64,000 bases of DNA. Source: Galaxea fascicularis (taxonomy: Eukaryota > Cnidaria > Anthozoa > Scleractinia > Euphylliidae). The DNA is taken from NCBI GenBank assembly GCA_948470475.1, contig OX419341.1:29462900-29526899 (forward strand), given 5' to 3'. The position numbers and the translations under genes were made by a program. Within the stretch, counting starts at the first letter, position 1. Every line of letters starts with the position of its first letter. Of this stretch, positions 1 to 9,515 are shown piece after piece. A model generated the notes under the pieces. The model ran no database searches, was not told the origin of the DNA, and saw only the letters and a program-made list of their open reading frames with translations.

Positions 1-77
1 TGCTGTTCCTTCTCCACTTCATTTTAGAGTGGAGGGAGTTGGAGAAAGTAGGAAAGTGTTACATATGCACATGTTCT

Positions 78-103
78 ACACACACACACACACACACACA
101 CAC
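78..103. repeat. (AC)n microsatellite
   Basis: About 13 uninterrupted AC dinucleotides. The rest of 1-366 shows no supportable gene or repeat. Confidence 0.9.
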
Positions 104-366
104 TTCAGTGGTCTTATAAATGCACATGCACACCATTCGCGCGTACGTGTAATTTGCATATAAGATTTAGAGACAATCATTGCGAAATATACGATGTATT
201 TTACTGTTGACTGAGTAACAAAAGATGCACATGCTTGTTTATTTTGGAGAAGCGATAAGTACACGGTGATGTGTGGAAGCGCAGTGCTTTGTTTAAAACA
301 CCATGATGGAAAACAATCAACGTGGCGAAAGCTGTCACTTGTTCTTGTGTTGAATCTTGAGATATT

Positions 367-566
367 ACTGGGCCCGGTTGTTCGAAAGCCGATTAACGCT
401 AATCAAGATTAAAATTTAATCAAGGAGCTTAATTCTCTATCCCCAAACGTTGCTCATTGCTGATATTCTGCAAAATTTTAGATTAGGGGAAGTCAATCCT
501 GAAAAACAAAAACCAGCGGAAACAACTTCCATCCAAAAGTTAAAAACTGCAACCAAAGTTTACGCT
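367..566. mobile_element. MITE fragment, same family as 13646-13863
   Basis: The left end reads cccggttgttcgaaagccg, and the following ~180 bp aligns to the reverse complement of the complete element at 13646-13863. The match stops near 566 where the second terminal repeat should begin, so this copy has lost its right end. No coding capacity. The following ~130 bp to the transposon at 700 is unassigned. Confidence 0.75.
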
Positions 567-699
567 AATCCTGGAAACGCTTTAAACACCAAATATCACA
601 GTTATACCAAGGGAAGCCTAAATAAAACATGTATCCCCGGCTTGTCTAAAGCCACTACATTGGTGTGCGAAAAGTTAATTTAGAATTGAGGATACTTGC

Positions 700-719
700 A
701 TTACCAGAAATGACGGACA
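700..719 (+). repeat. Left terminal inverted repeat of the two-gene transposon
   Basis: Twenty bases identical to the reverse complement of 5607-5626. It lies 63 bp upstream of the chromodomain start codon. Confidence 0.8.
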
Positions 720-782
720 TTTTGCGCCGGCGGTAAAACTGACCAGCTTTTGTATTGCGCATGCTCATGGGAGTGTACCAAG

Positions 783-1945
783 ATGGCGGACCGAGAGAGG
801 AGAAAACAAAAACCGAGAGATTACAAAGCTCTAAACGTCTTCTCGACAGCGGATATTTATCATGTGTTTAAAAAGAAAGGATATAGGCCCAAATCGAAGA
901 TTTTTCAAGTAGAGAGACTGCTGTCGAGGCGAAAAAGCGGCAATGTAAGTACTCAATGCTCCTGTTTATTCATTTTATCGTAGATGAATGTTGGAAACAT
1001 TAAGCTTAATTCCCTTGTACAGGAGTATAAGAGTTCGCTTGAAATCAATTTCATTGTGTTTGAATGCTCTTTAGGAATTCTCAATCTTGTTTTGTCTTAT
1101 GTCTAGCTACCTTTTCCTACTATGGATTATTTTCCCCTAGGAGTCCGAGTACCTTGTCAAGTGGAAAGGGTGGCCCATGTCATCGTGTACGTGGGAGCCA
1201 TCCATCCATTTATCTAAAGAGCTTTTAAGGTGAGAGGAGTGTTTACTGCAACAACTCAATTTTCCAGTGGTCGTTATAATAATTATGTAATAAAACAAGG
1301 CCTTCCAGAAGGGCACAGGAATGAATGACTGAATAACTTTATATCAACACATCAAAAAATAGTGTTTAGCATAGAGAAATCCTTCTCCTATTATAGGACA
1401 CCTAAGGAACAATAAAAAAAAATAACTATGTCAAAAATAAAGTTAACAATGTCATTAATGTACTGTGTCACCTTTTTAATGAATCTGTTTTCTGAATTTC
1501 TTTTAGACTTTACAACAAGCCACCAAAACCCTCAGAAAGCGACATTGCTTCAACATCCGATGTTTTCTATCTGGCAGTCAAATCTCTTTTAACATCCAAT
1601 GCGGTCAAAGCGCAGCACACATGCACATTTGTTATGAAGCATGATGTATATCGTTATTTTTATAACAGCAAGGGAACATTGTCAAAGGACTCCAAATATT
1701 CCATGTTGAACTTAAAGGATTTTAACAGGATGACTTTACCTCATTATTGGTGGTACATTTTAGATGTTAATGGCCAGGGAAAGGCTGTTGATTTTCCTTT
1801 GAAGATGAAACCTTACCTTGGAAGCTCACCAAAGCATTTCATTGTGCAGGCAGGGAAACTTACAGAAGCACCAAGAATGCCTCTTGAGATGGTATCTCTC
1901 ACAATTAGTAGAAAAGCATGCAGTAGAGAAAATTTACCCAGCTAA
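783..1945 (+). CDS. Chromodomain protein of the two-gene transposon (3 exons, 229 aa)
   Basis: Exons 783-944, 1141-1229 and 1507-1945 join in frame (690 nt, 229 residues plus stop) through gtaagt/cctag and gtgaga/ttttag junctions. The start is the ATG in ccaagATGGCGGA, a good initiation context that also resembles a YY1 site. Residues ~40-85 form a chromodomain: a FQVERLLSRR first strand, then after the first intron EYLVKWKGWP and TWEPSIHL, including the aromatic positions expected of a methyl-lysine cage. The first intron splits the chromodomain. The remaining ~140 residues (HYWWYILDV and so on) match nothing I recognise. The gene is convergent with the transposase-like gene and lies inside the same inverted repeats, so I infer a transposon accessory protein, perhaps for chromatin targeting. 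A host chromodomain gene captured by the element is the alternative. Confidence 0.75.
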
Positions 1946-2281
1946 TGATTTATTCAATGCCATTCAAGCAAAACTTTTGATTATTTGTAGATATAGATAG
2001 ACGTGAAGAAGAACAGAAAACAGTTACACTCTGTTTTTACATTTTAACATATTTGAAAGGTGATGCTATACACTGTAGTTATGTTGTTTCCCTGTATTAA
2101 AATGTGTTTTTGCATGAAACTGGGTGTGCTGAGATATGCTTTCAAGTTTCTATTTGGACTGATTTTTATTTCCCTTGATTTTCTACTGTTGCAAGGTATC
2201 AAAATTTCAAGTGGAAACAAGTTCAAGGGATCATATAAAATGAAGCCAAATACAAGTTCTAACTGCATGGCTACAATGTTG

Positions 2282-4846
2282 TTACTGTAGAATAGATAGA
2301 AGCTGCTTTTTGTTCATTTTACGTAGTCCTTTTGGCTTGAGTCCTCTTGCATTGATTTCATTCCGAAGCTCTTTAACTGTCAGCTTTGATAGATCCAAGG
2401 TGGTGCTTGAACTACCTGTAGTTGCTACTTCATTCCCATAGCTCTTGTCACTCACTTTTGGTCTTGGCCTCTTCTTCCGAGTTTCACTGATTTCAGTTTC
2501 CCAGTAGGCACTTTTTCTTTTTCTGTATTGTCTTTTCTCTCTTTCCTGACCACGCAAAGCATATTGTCGTGCTTCCAGCTGCAGCACATCTCTAGTGGCA
2601 TCCCACTTGTTTGATTTTTGAAAGTACAACTTTTTGGCATCGTCGTTATTTTTTTCTACTCCTTGTCCGGTAAACATCTTAAGGGACCCATGATCAGTGA
2701 CAAATTTTGGAATGTGGTAGGGGATGCAATGCATGTAAGGGGTGATACGAGCTCTCTCATAGCCCTGTCGTATTCCACCAAGTGAACAATACAGATTGAT
2801 CCACTCCTTGCCATTTTCAAAAATTTGGTTTCCTGTTGTGTCATTGACATCTGAAGCTGTGATGCAATGGTATAAGTCACAGAAAGTGTCCCATACTTTA
2901 ATTACTGTCTCTTTAGTTTCTGGAAACAGAATGTCACTGGATTTAAGTTGTCCGGGCAACTTGATCATCAGTTTCTTTTTGTCGGACCCTAGCAAACTTG
3001 TCCAGTCATACAGGCCACTACCTGCACCGTCTGCATTCTTTTTTTCCCATACATTAAAAGTAATTCCTGTTTCATTTATTAACTTGACAAATTTCTTTAG
3101 GTAAAGTCCCTTCTCTTCTCCCCTTCCTTTGTTAAGATCTGCTTTGTTGTCTCTTTCCATCACTTCTTTTATCAAATTTTCCATAAGTCGGTCAGTAACT
3201 CGAAGCATGAGGTGTAATTCATCAAGTATGACATGATCTAATGATATATTGATGAGGGGTTTTCTTACACAAGAATACCTGCATTGTGACTGTGGTAGGG
3301 AGCACATCTCTTGCATTTCAGAAAGAGTGCGAGCAATAGGGGTAGTGTTGTAATAGTCCTTAGGTTTGGACATATCAAACCTCAGTAACTTGTGAATTTT
3401 GCACCAGAGACATGCATAATCAGAAGTTGCACCGCTTAAGCCCATAACAATCAACAGAATTTTGTAGTCTCCACCTAAAAAGAAATCAAGAGCATAATTC
3501 TTTCCATCAACTTCAATTGACTTTTGCGCAATCAATTTGTTGATTTCTTCAAGTGGTTTCTTCAGTGAGTCACGTACTGTGTCATAGTTTTCAGGTCCAT
3601 TAACCACTGCTACGGTTCTGTTCCCTTTTGAAGACATAGCATTATCTTCATTTTGAAGAAGGCAAAATGATAGGATTAAGAAGTTGGTTGTTCTGGACAT
3701 CCTTGCACCATCCATACTGACTTTGATTTTGATGGCATCATTGGGATTATGCTCTGGATTGGCTGACAAATGATCTCTGACATGTTGCGTGAGCAATTCT
3801 TCAAAGTGACATTGTGCCCCTGGATACATACCAGGCACACTTTCAATGTGACTCACTTTGTTGAGGTCTGACCTAAGTTGTTTGATCAAATATGATCTTG
3901 GCATATCCTCGTAAACAACTGTTAGCTCATGATAAAACTCATCACTAACATAAAACTTGTCTAGCAGAAAAAGAATTTGCTCAACTTGTGAGCTCTGAGA
4001 ATCGCTCAGTTCCGCTGTTGTCTCTGTTGTTTCTTCTTGCCCAGCCCTATTTGAAGTTGTTGGGGTCTGGCAATCCAAAGAATAGGTTTCACTTGATTTG
4101 GCATCTTTGAACTTGAGACAGGTGAGTTCAAGTCCAAATGACTTGGCAAACCATAAGGCGCATTCAGCTCTCTCTTTAAGTAGTTTGAGTTTTCTTTGTC
4201 TTTGTTTTTGACCAACCTCCCCTACTTTTTTACTCTGGCAAGTTAATCCTGACTTTCTCTCTAAATCATCTACATACATTCTCAGTTCCTTTCCTGCAGC
4301 TTCCAGCTGAATAATTTCTTCCTCTTTATTTCTTAGCACATCCCTCATTTCATTTATCAGTCCTTGCTTTTCTGCCTCTAGGTCCTGATATTTTTTCTTC
4401 CACTCTGAAAGAGCATTTCTAGTGAGATGAAGCTCCCTTTCCACTTCCTCCACAGATACTAGTTCAGTCTGTAGAATACTTAGGGTGAGAAATTTGGAAT
4501 TGAGTTGTTCTCTTTTCCTCCCTTTACTTTCCCTATATTTACTGGCAATGGCTCCTGCCTCTCTCTCTAGCCTGCCTTGAATACGGAAGCCTGTCTCTCG
4601 ACTAACTCTAAACCACGCTCCAGGAACTGTGGCATTGAGAAAATCAATGTAATCACATCCCTCTTGAACATTTTCATGCCATATTTTTAGTAATGGATAT
4701 GGTATCTTTACTGCCAAAGCAATTTGAAATCTAGATCTCCCCTGCTGTTTAAGGTATGACAAAGGTGGCTCTGTGACAGTGATTTCCCATTCATATGATC
4801 CCTGCATGTACTGTGAGAGGACATCTGACATTTTGGTGATTAGCAA
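2282..4846 (-). CDS. Transposase-like protein with coiled coil and C-terminal SAP domain (854 aa)
   Basis: A single uninterrupted reading frame. Residues ~125-195 form a strong coiled coil (ELHLTRNALSEWKKK and onward). The central region has the look of an RNase H-fold transposase: D379 in KIKVSMDGARM after a beta-strand, D460 in FFLGGDYKILL, a CLWC zinc-knuckle-like pair (C479, C482), LDELHLML around D542/E543, and a C-terminal H706/H711 to E731 block (YMHCIPYHIPKF, GQGVEKNNDD). That last block recalls the ends of CACTA/Plavaka-type transposases, but I cannot assign catalytic residues with certainty. Residues ~785-800 are basic, a likely nuclear signal. Residues ~817-852 are a SAP DNA-binding motif (LTVKELRNEINARGLKPKG). 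The lack of introns and flanking inverted repeats fit a transposase. It shares the 1946-2281 spacer with the convergent chromodomain gene. Confidence 0.75.
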   Translation of the reverse strand: MLITKMSDVLSQYMQGSYEWEITVTEPPLSYLKQQGRSRFQIALAVKIPYPLLKIWHENVQEGCDYIDFLNATVPGAWFRVSRETGFRIQGRLEREAGAIASKYRESKGRKREQLNSKFLTLSILQTELVSVEEVERELHLTRNALSEWKKKYQDLEAEKQGLINEMRDVLRNKEEEIIQLEAAGKELRMYVDDLERKSGLTCQSKKVGEVGQKQRQRKLKLLKERAECALWFAKSFGLELTCLKFKDAKSSETYSLDCQTPTTSNRAGQEETTETTAELSDSQSSQVEQILFLLDKFYVSDEFYHELTVVYEDMPRSYLIKQLRSDLNKVSHIESVPGMYPGAQCHFEELLTQHVRDHLSANPEHNPNDAIKIKVSMDGARMSRTTNFLILSFCLLQNEDNAMSSKGNRTVAVVNGPENYDTVRDSLKKPLEEINKLIAQKSIEVDGKNYALDFFLGGDYKILLIVMGLSGATSDYACLWCKIHKLLRFDMSKPKDYYNTTPIARTLSEMQEMCSLPQSQCRYSCVRKPLINISLDHVILDELHLMLRVTDRLMENLIKEVMERDNKADLNKGRGEEKGLYLKKFVKLINETGITFNVWEKKNADGAGSGLYDWTSLLGSDKKKLMIKLPGQLKSSDILFPETKETVIKVWDTFCDLYHCITASDVNDTTGNQIFENGKEWINLYCSLGGIRQGYERARITPYMHCIPYHIPKFVTDHGSLKMFTGQGVEKNNDDAKKLYFQKSNKWDATRDVLQLEARQYALRGQEREKRQYRKRKSAYWETEISETRKKRPRPKVSDKSYGNEVATTGSSSTTLDLSKLTVKELRNEINARGLKPKGLRKMNKKQLLSILQ

Positions 4847-5606
4847 ATATGCTCCTTTTTTTCAAATCAAATTCTAATGTCAGGCCCTCTTGTGAGGAGT
4901 TTCTCGATATGTTTTAAGGTGCCTTTTGTTGAAACTTGTTTTTTATGCAAATAACCTCCAGTTTTCCCGAAAAAAATGTTTTATAATATTTTTTGAGAAA
5001 GCTGTACACTCTGTGTCCACATACATGACCTTCTTATCTAAATAAAGCCAGGCTACAAAGCTTGTTTTGAAATTTTGCAAAATGGCAGAATCGTTGTCAC
5101 GAAGAAGCGCAAAACTATACTCTACAGGCGCATATTGGACGCGTTTCTGATAGATTTGAACTGGAAAAATATGCATTTTTGCAGCTGTCTGGGAACTGAA
5201 TTCCTCCTTGGGAGAAAGCCTTGAAATAAACCAAAAGAAACTGCGACAACTGGAGAACTTTTTGCGAGGTCGGGGAACCACGATTCCCAACCAGGACGCC
5301 TGACATTATGCACTTTACTTCGGGATGTTTGGCTCAAATAGAAGACATTGTAAGGAATGATAGAGCAGAAAACAGTCCCAGTTGATTTGCATTTGGAACT
5401 TCAACAATGGCCTGGTTGATTCCTTTATTCGCATTTTCGTATTTTCCGAATGCTCCGGAACATAATGAGAGGTCGGGGAAACAAGTACATCTTCTCAAGG
5501 TATTTGAATTTTGAATTTTGTTCCCGGCTCCATACATTTTCTTGTAACGTTTCAGCCATTTTTAAATGCTCTGTGCCTACGCAACAGACCGCCGCGACCG
5601 CCATTT
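4847..5606 (-). promoter_or_regulatory. Putative promoter and 5' leader of the transposase-like gene
   Basis: This 760-bp stretch separates the start codon from the right terminal repeat. It has no convincing coding exon. Its distal part is G+C-rich and contains an aaaatggcggt motif (minus strand) similar to the YY1-like motif at the other end. The function is inferred from position only. Confidence 0.3.
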
Positions 5607-5626
5607 TGTCCGTCATTTCTGGTAAT
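5607..5626 (-). repeat. Right terminal inverted repeat of the two-gene transposon
   Basis: Exact reverse complement of 700-719. A SINE begins 20 bp further right. Confidence 0.8.
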
Positions 5627-5646
5627 GGACCATGCATGGGTGGAGG

Positions 5647-5909
5647 CAGGATGGCCGAGTGGTCTAGGGCGCTGGATTTCAATGCGATGACCCGCGTTCA
5701 AATCCCGCTCTAGCCACTAGCTGGTGTTGTTCTGGGTTCGTGCCTGGATCAACTCCTCGGTCATCCTTGTAAATAGCCAACTGGTCTGCCTCCCGCCAGT
5801 TAGGATTCTTAACTCTGTTGTGTTCATTTGTATTCATTGTTTCATTGTCCAAGAAATGCACCTCTAGGGAAGTGTGAAAGTGAATTAATTAATTTATTTA
5901 TTTATTTAT
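5647..5909 (+). mobile_element. tRNA-Leu-like SINE
   Basis: The head has a Pol III A box (tggccgagtggtctagg) and B box (gcgttcaaatccc) spaced as in a tRNA; wording and spacing resemble tRNA-Leu. It is followed by a ~170-bp non-tRNA body and a tail of TTTA/TTAA repeats ending near 5909. It is not a functional tRNA: the 3' acceptor strand is not complementary to the 5' end. Confidence 0.75.
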
Positions 5910-6044
5910 GTTCATCATTCACTTGAAATCCTCCGACCGGCGGAAAAACGACTCCAGTCACCATTTTCAACATAGACAATTATGATTGCGGATCACGCTT
6001 AAAATCCAGATCAATTTCATTTACTTCACAGACACAGAGACGTC

Positions 6045-6690
6045 ATGCCAGGCCCATTTAAAACGGGATACTCTTCTTACACCATGGACTTTAGACCCAA
6101 GCGTCTGAGAAAATGCACGCCACCAAAAAATCGCCAAGGAAATATCCTGAACTCATACCCTGGGAACGTTCTCTATCCTTACACGGTACCAGAGCAGGTA
6201 ATTGATTTAGGCCCTGAAATTACATGGACTCACAAGATAAATTATGTATATGCCCTTGTCCAGCCTTGTCTCTTCGTCCCGACCAAATCTCAAGTTCCTT
6301 AAAACAGTACTTTAAAAACTACTGCAATTGCCTAAAATATGAAGGATTCATCTCTTAAATACTTGTCCAAATGTCTACCACCATCATTACCTTTACCATC
6401 ATCATCGTCGTCTTCGTCATTGCCATTCATCATCTGTCCTTGAGAACAACAACCGAGATTTCCTAAAACTGTAAAATAATACTGTCAACCGATTGTTGGT
6501 TTAGTTGCTATTTTATCGCGTTATTTATTCACAGGTGATTACAGTTTGGAAACCGTTTCCAAATCAGAGGTCAAAGAGCGATCAAACAGACAAAATCCTC
6601 GCGCGAATTGTAAAGAAGATGTACTGCACATCATATCAGCTGGCTTTTACCAAATCAGGAACGCCGATAACTCCAGATTGTCCAATTTAA
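6045..6690 (+). CDS. Small two-exon protein of unknown function (102 aa)
   Basis: Exon 1 (6045-6197) ends at CAG|gtaatt and exon 2 (6535-6690) begins after ttattcacag. Both are phase 0, and the join is open to a TAA at 6688-6690. The predicted protein is basic with Pro, Tyr and Asn-rich stretches (DFRPKRLRKCTPPKN, SYPGNVLYPYTVPEQ, PITPDCPI), a style seen in small axonemal microtubule-associated proteins, but I do not recognise a family. A splice-acceptor-like tacttcacag lies just upstream of the ATG, so a 5' non-coding exon is possible. No clear poly(A) signal is close. It could still be chance; the support is two compatible splice sites and the protein-like composition. Confidence 0.4.
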
Positions 6691-8832
6691 CTCCTCAAAA
6701 CGGCCCAACCAAGGCTAAAACATAACCTGCGAAAATTGTAAGGGGTAATGTGTTCTTGAGAAACATTATTATACATGTACATAGCAATTCCGCCGACCTG
6801 ATCACAAGTGCGAGCTCCATTTCAGCCATTATTGCCACCGATTATCATAAACGACTAGTTAATAATTTTCGTTTGAATGGTCACACGTTAGAATTGTACA
6901 ACATTGAGGGGCTACACGTTTGGTTGTTGCTCTGTTATTTCTTTGAGATAATACGGCCTTCATTTATTGAGCGCTTTTTATGTAGTAATGGTAACTCGAC
7001 AGTTTGGGCTTTTTTCTGAACCACGTTAGGGTCCCTTTCATGTACTACTCGTGGCAACGTATCAGTTTAAAACTGCCACGGATTTCAACAAAATGTAAAT
7101 TTTAGTTAACTTGTAATTACATAATAAGTCATTAAAAAACGTGTCTTCTGTCTAAAAAAAAACTTTGTGTTGCATCATTTAAAGCTAATCGGCCATCACT
7201 AACAAAAAAGCAAGAAATCAACAATTGCCTTCGACCTCATTAAATGACTGAACTATCAGTTTTATTTTATTTTACTGAAGGAAACAGTTACTTGGACTGA
7301 AGAGGGAAACGAAATCGATTTAAAGACTTTTCGAATTTAGCCTTTCAAGAAGATCTGTCTAGTCTTGATACACACACGTCGAACAACTAATCCATCTCTC
7401 GGTTTGTTTTAAGCAGTGAACCGTATTGTCTGTTGGTATCTTCGAAAACGTTTAGATATCGATCAGATCTTGTTCCGAAGCTAAGTGACTATTATCAAAC
7501 TGATTACTCTTTTGATTAAACATGAGCTCCTGTTGCAACCTAGATTACAACAATAAACTTTTGGTCGTTATGACATCAAAGATTGGTGTCCCTGTGTTAT
7601 CTTGAGTACCAGCGGTGATATCGACTTGGTTGTTCTTGCGATTTGGATTGTGGCTCAGCTACAAAGGAAGAAGGCAGAAAAAAGGAAAAAAAGCAGTTAG
7701 TAGTAAACATGATAGCACAAGCACTAGAGCGACCTTCGTCACTACCAAACTCAGTTTGGTGGCGAACAACAAATGTAGGGTTTTGTAAGACACAGCAGCA
7801 CTCGTCGAGCTCCCGCGCGTACTTGCGGGTATATTCAAAGCCTCGTCGAGCTCCCGCGCGTACTTACGGGTACATTCAAAGCCTACCTTGAAAAGTAAAA
7901 TATACTGTTGTGCACACCCAACATTAGGCTTAGATTATTCTTGATTTTTCATTCTAAGCTTTGAATTATGCTGTTATGCAATCATAAGCTTTTATTCTTA
8001 CCTTGAGTGACATTTTCTCCCGCTGATGCAGACGGATGCCAAATCCACTTAATCTAAAACCATAATTTTGAAACGCTTTTGAGAGATGGTGGGATGCATT
8101 TATTATAAAAGCAAAAAAATGGTGACGGTTACTTTAGCTTTTCATTCGTGAAATATCCAAGTGAGCTACACGGAAGACATTCAGTCAGTGCTGAGAGCTA
8201 GAGCAACAAGAACGAGGAAACAAGCCACCATGTGAAGCCGGGTTTGGGGGGAGGGGGGTGTGGGAAGAGTATAATGAAGCAGTATAAAGGAAGTGGCACT
8301 GAAGCTGAACCAGTGACATGCAATAATAATAATAATAATAATAACATATAAATTATTCGCAAGTACTTGACAATTTTATTGTATATAACTCGTGAACGTG
8401 CGGTTGGGAATCCTTCTGCAATAGAGGGCCAGGCTGCTAACATCTTGACTTCACGAAGGGGACTTTGAGCGCGATGCTCAACGAGTTTGCTGTAAATTCG
8501 AAAAGTATCTGATGAGTCTCTTGGCCGAGACGAAACGCTGCGTCATACCAGCCACGAAATTTAAATTCTTCACAAGCACTTGACAATTTTAATAATAGTA
8601 ATAATAAACAAAATTTTTAAAGAGGATAAACCCATCAGCACAAATAGTACTGTTATCAAAGGGGTCCTGTAAATACTTAAAAAAGAAAAAAGAAATAAAT
8701 AAATGAAAATGTAAAATATACAAGTGGAAAATACAGGAGTAAAAAGCGGTACTATAAAAAAAAACTACAAATAAAAGAGAGATGCATGGGAAATCACTGG
8801 CCAATATGCGATGTAAAGATTAGTTAGTGATT
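6691..8832. other. Gene-poor interval
   Basis: No supportable gene. It holds a two-copy 41-bp tandem repeat at about 7802-7883 (unit starting tcgtcgagctcccgcgcgta) and an (AAT)n microsatellite at about 8322-8343. Confidence 0.6.
7802..7883. repeat. Two tandem copies of a 41-bp G+C-rich unit
   Basis: The copies differ at two positions (ttgcgggtat versus ttacgggtac). Each contains cgcgcgtac. Confidence 0.8.
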
Positions 8833-9515
8833 CTCAAGCATGTTAAGGCATGGCTCAAGCCTCATTTGCATAAAATCTGAAAAACAGTAATTACTCTGTC
8901 AGAATTTGGTTTGATCGTTGCAGAATTGGCAGGCTATCCAATGTCGACGACCTTAATATTCTAAGACCAATAAAATCTGATAAAATGGGTCACGTGACTA
9001 TAATTAATTGTTTTATTTTTTGAACAAACAACTGAAAATGGGCCGCCGAGATGACATACAATCACTGTCAAATTTAGTATTTTTACAATTGTGCTAATAG
9101 CCCCTGCAAGAATCTGTCCTCAATGGCCGACTAAAATATTAAGCTAAGAAGTTATTACGTAAAAAAGGTCACGTGACCTTCTATCTTTCCATATATAGCC
9201 TTATATAATTGAGGAGTTCATCCATTCAGGACAGAAATAGTTGCCTTAGAAAGTGGTTAAAAAATTCGTATGGTTAGTTTTTCGTGATACGTCCCTATCC
9301 TTGGCCCATTTTAGAATTCATTTTAAGCAGGCTTGTGACGTCACAAGTCACGTGAACACCATAAAGACACCTTAAGAAATTTAAGGATACCAAATCTTGT
9401 TTGGGGTAAGTTTCTGGCTCCCCCTGGAATAAAAACAACGTTGCTTTAGTTCAAAAACGTTTTTTTCTTTCTGGTGGTCTGTACTGGATATGAGCCATGC
9501 CTTAACATGCTTGAG
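8833..9515. mobile_element. MITE of 683 bp with perfect 25-bp terminal inverted repeats
   Basis: Positions 8833-8857 are the exact reverse complement of 9491-9515 (core catgttaaggcatgg). The interior is A+T-rich, non-coding and contains three cacgtg motifs (about 8991, 9169, 9348). No clear target-site duplication longer than 2 bp. It is probably a non-autonomous DNA transposon; superfamily unknown. Confidence 0.65.

Larger units (their letters stand above)
700..5626. mobile_element. Two-gene DNA transposon (chromodomain gene plus SAP transposase-like gene)
   Basis: A perfect 20-bp inverted repeat (attaccagaaatgacggaca) sits at 700-719 and, reverse-complemented, at 5607-5626. Just inside both ends lies a G+C-rich stretch containing cggcggt. 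Between them are exactly two genes, convergent: a spliced chromodomain protein (783-1945, +) and an intronless 854-residue protein (2282-4846, -) with transposase-like features and a SAP domain. Two convergent genes between terminal inverted repeats is an architecture known from Harbinger-type elements, but the large protein shows no Harbinger motifs that I recognise. No duplicated target longer than 2 bp (TA or AT) is visible. I infer a complete, possibly recently active element because both reading frames are open. The superfamily is unassigned. Confidence 0.72.

Noticed and set aside
4943..5290. 115-codon minus-strand frame upstream of the transposase-like gene
   Set aside because: No motif and no donor that would join it in phase to the main frame. 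Treated as leader sequence.
5647..5720. Functional tRNA-Leu gene
   Set aside because: A and B boxes are present, but the acceptor stem does not pair and a SINE body and tail follow.
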